From Deltaproteobacteria bacterium (GTDB lineage: Bacteria; Myxococcota; Polyangia; Polyangiales; B10-G4): a DNA stretch of 8,034 nucleotides. The stretch is taken from contig JAFDCW010000158.1 of assembly GCA_019312705.1 (NCBI GenBank), positions 1-8,034 of the forward strand, read 5' to 3'. The translations under genes were made by a program, and so were the position numbers. The number at the start of each line of letters is the position of its first letter. Position 1 is the stretch's first letter. Shown here piece after piece: positions 6,749-8,034 of the stretch. Under the pieces are notes generated by a model. The model saw only the letters and a list, made by a program, of their open reading frames with translations. It did not search any database and was not told the origin of the DNA.

Positions 6749-7555
6749 GTGGGTCCTGAGGCCCTGCGCTTCATCGTCCCTTTCACCAGCGTCGACCTCG
6801 CCGCGGCCCAGGTGTTTCCGCTGCTGCACGGTCACGCCGGCGTCTTCACTCACCGCCTCGAGGGCTCGCCCCGGGACAATCAGGACGCCGCCCTCGTGAT
6901 CGGCCACGGAGAGGGGTCGGACGTGCTCGTCGTCGCGGACGGGTCCGGGTCCGGAGACCCCGACCTCGGCGCGGAAGCCGCGAGGGTCGCCCTCGGGGAG
7001 ATCGTGCGCGGGGTCATCGGAGGCCTCGCCGGCGGCCTGTCGGCCCGGGAAGGCGTGCTCGCCGGCTTCGAGACCGCGAACGAGCGCGTGCTCGGCCTCG
7101 GGGCCGGCGCGGCGACGACCCTCGCCGTTTGCGAGATCACCGGCGACCAGGTTCGCACCTATCACGTCGGCCACTCCCGGGTGCTCGTCTGTGGTCAGGG
7201 CGACCGCAGCCGCTTCATCACGGCGGTGCCGACCGACGGCGCGAAGGTCGTCGGTGACCCGGCGATGCAGGTAGAGGTCAGCCCGAACCTGCGCCTCGGA
7301 AGACGCGGCACCATCGTGCTCGGGTCCGACGGTCTCTTCGCCAACCTCTCGGACCGCGAAATCGTCGACTTCCTCTGCCGCTGCCCGCTGCCCGATGCCA
7401 TGGCCAGCGCCATCGCCGCGGCTCGGGGGGCCATGGGCCAAGGGGCCGGCGCCCCCGACGACCTGACGCTCATCGCCTATCGCCCACACCACCGCGCGTC
7501 GCTGCCGCCGTCAGACCTCGGAGCGTCGATGCCCTCGTCCGATCAGGGCGTGTAG
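6749..7555 (+). CDS. PP2C-family serine/threonine phosphatase-like protein
   Basis: 268 residues, the size of a stand-alone bacterial PP2C domain. These metal-dependent enzymes remove phosphate from Ser/Thr on target proteins. Visible motifs are DNQDA (43-47), VVADGSGSGD (62-70, metal ligand Asp64 and Gly65), GAATTLAVCEI, HVGHSRVLV (139-147), VLGSDGLFANLSDREI (Asp194) and a terminal DDLTLIAYR (Asp237/Asp238). The core acidic ligands are all present, so activity is plausible. Two departures from the family stand out: DGSGSG replaces the usual DGMGG, and His142 stands where most members have Asp in VGDSR. There is no signal or membrane segment, so it should be cytoplasmic. The last 20 residues are Ser/Pro-rich and probably disordered. 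The GTG start has only a weak ribosome site. Myxobacteria use many Ser/Thr kinases, but no partner kinase lies in the window. The 3' end overlaps the convergent glycine-rich gene by 13 bp. Confidence 0.82.
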   Translation: MGPEALRFIVPFTSVDLAAAQVFPLLHGHAGVFTHRLEGSPRDNQDAALVIGHGEGSDVLVVADGSGSGDPDLGAEAARVALGEIVRGVIGGLAGGLSAREGVLAGFETANERVLGLGAGAATTLAVCEITGDQVRTYHVGHSRVLVCGQGDRSRFITAVPTDGAKVVGDPAMQVEVSPNLRLGRRGTIVLGSDGLFANLSDREIVDFLCRCPLPDAMASAIAAARGAMGQGAGAPDDLTLIAYRPHHRASLPPSDLGASMPSSDQGV

Positions 7556-8034
7556 GTCGTCGCCGAGGTGCCCATGGTACCCGCCGGGGCGCCGGCTCCA
7601 CCGGTGCCGCCGGCGCCGCCGGTGCCGCCGTTGATCGTGCTCGCCCCGTCGGGGGTGACCGTGCTGGTGCCCCCGAGGACGACGCCGAAGGACGGGCCGC
7701 CGCCGCCGCCGGCGCCCGCGCCGCCGTCCCCGCCGTCCCCGCCGTCACCGCCGCTGCCCCCATAGCCCGATGAGCAGCCCGGCGGGACGAGGCGCGACCC
7801 TCCGCAGAGGCCCATGCCTCCGGCGCCTCCGGGGCGGCCATCGGATCCGTCCCCACCGTCGCCGCCGGACCCCGGGGTCACGGTCGTGCTCTCGAGGGCG
7901 ATGGCCGAGTTCCAGGCGAAGAGAGCCACCGAAGCCCCTCCGCCCCGGCCGCCGCGGCCCGCGTCGCCGCCGCAGCCTCCGGAGCCGCCGCCGCCCCCGG
8001 CCGCGCCCCCGACGTAGCAGAACGAGATCGAGCA
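7543..8034 (-). CDS. PGRS-like glycine-rich protein, C-terminal part
   Basis: The leftward frame is open from the right edge to a TGA at 7543-7545, giving at least 163 residues. The true start lies beyond the window, so an ATG at 7929 is only internal. The sequence alternates glycine runs (GGxGGxGG type) with short hydrophobic/Ser/Thr strands such as SVALFAWNSAIALESTTVTPG and SFGVVLGGTSTVTPDGASTI, shortened here to their pattern: a beta strand, a turn and a STVT-like strand before each glycine block. This matches PGRS-like proteins common in myxobacteria, which probably form a beta-helix or polyglycine-II-like fold and are usually surface-exposed or secreted. Scattered cysteines (for example in GLCGGS and PPGCSSG) may form disulfides. 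The signal peptide is not visible. Function is unknown. The proline-rich frames on the opposite strand of this stretch are shadows. Confidence 0.78.
   Translation of the reverse strand, partial: CSISFCYVGGAAGGGGGSGGCGGDAGRGGRGGGASVALFAWNSAIALESTTVTPGSGGDGGDGSDGRPGGAGGMGLCGGSRLVPPGCSSGYGGSGGDGGDGGDGGAGAGGGGGPSFGVVLGGTSTVTPDGASTINGGTGGAGGTGGAGAPAGTMGTSATTYTP

Noticed and set aside
7568..8017. Proline-rich rightward frames resembling PPAPP repeats
   Set aside because: They are the complement of glycine codons in the leftward PGRS-like gene, whose strand-turn pattern and open frame to the edge are more protein-like.
1..8034. CRISPR arrays, insertion sequences, phage or toxin-antitoxin genes
   Set aside because: No regularly spaced repeats, transposase motifs or small paired genes were seen on either strand.

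Overview
This is a high-GC chromosomal segment, most likely from a myxobacterium-like member of the Myxococcota (Polyangiales/Sandaracinaceae type). The lineage is inferred from strong G/C preference at third codon positions, a lipoprotein with MopE-type Cys/Asp metal-binding repeats joined to a DUF5648-like domain, and a PGRS-like glycine-rich surface protein. No taxonomic marker gene is present; the tRNA does not resolve the lineage.

Layout. Positions 1-473 hold no convincing gene but contain a 9-bp tandem repeat and a palindrome resembling a TetR-family (NemR-like) operator. A rightward block of four genes follows: an SseB-domain protein (474-1418), a class III PLP aminotransferase (1473-2807), a LuxE-like acyl-protein synthetase (2804-3895) and a LuxC-like acyl reductase (3892-5124). 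The last three are linked by 4-bp stop/start overlaps, so they are almost certainly translationally coupled. A leftward lipoprotein gene (5160-6398) converges on luxC with a short GC-rich hairpin between them. A complete tRNA-Phe(GAA) gene (6497-6572) follows, with its own sigma70-like promoter and a perfect 10-bp terminator hairpin. Next is a PP2C-type phosphatase (6749-7555). It overlaps tail-to-tail by 13 bp with a leftward glycine-rich PGRS-like gene that runs off the right edge.

How the genes may work together. LuxE-type enzymes activate a carboxylic acid as acyl-AMP and hold it as a thioester. LuxC-type enzymes reduce the acyl thioester to an aldehyde. Class III aminotransferases commonly convert aldehydes to primary amines. 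In this order and with this coupling, the three genes read as a compact acid-to-aldehyde-to-amine route with no luciferase genes in view. This is the most interesting hypothesis in the window. The substrate cannot be read from the sequence. The remaining genes (lipoprotein, tRNA, phosphatase, PGRS protein) look like ordinary unrelated neighbours.
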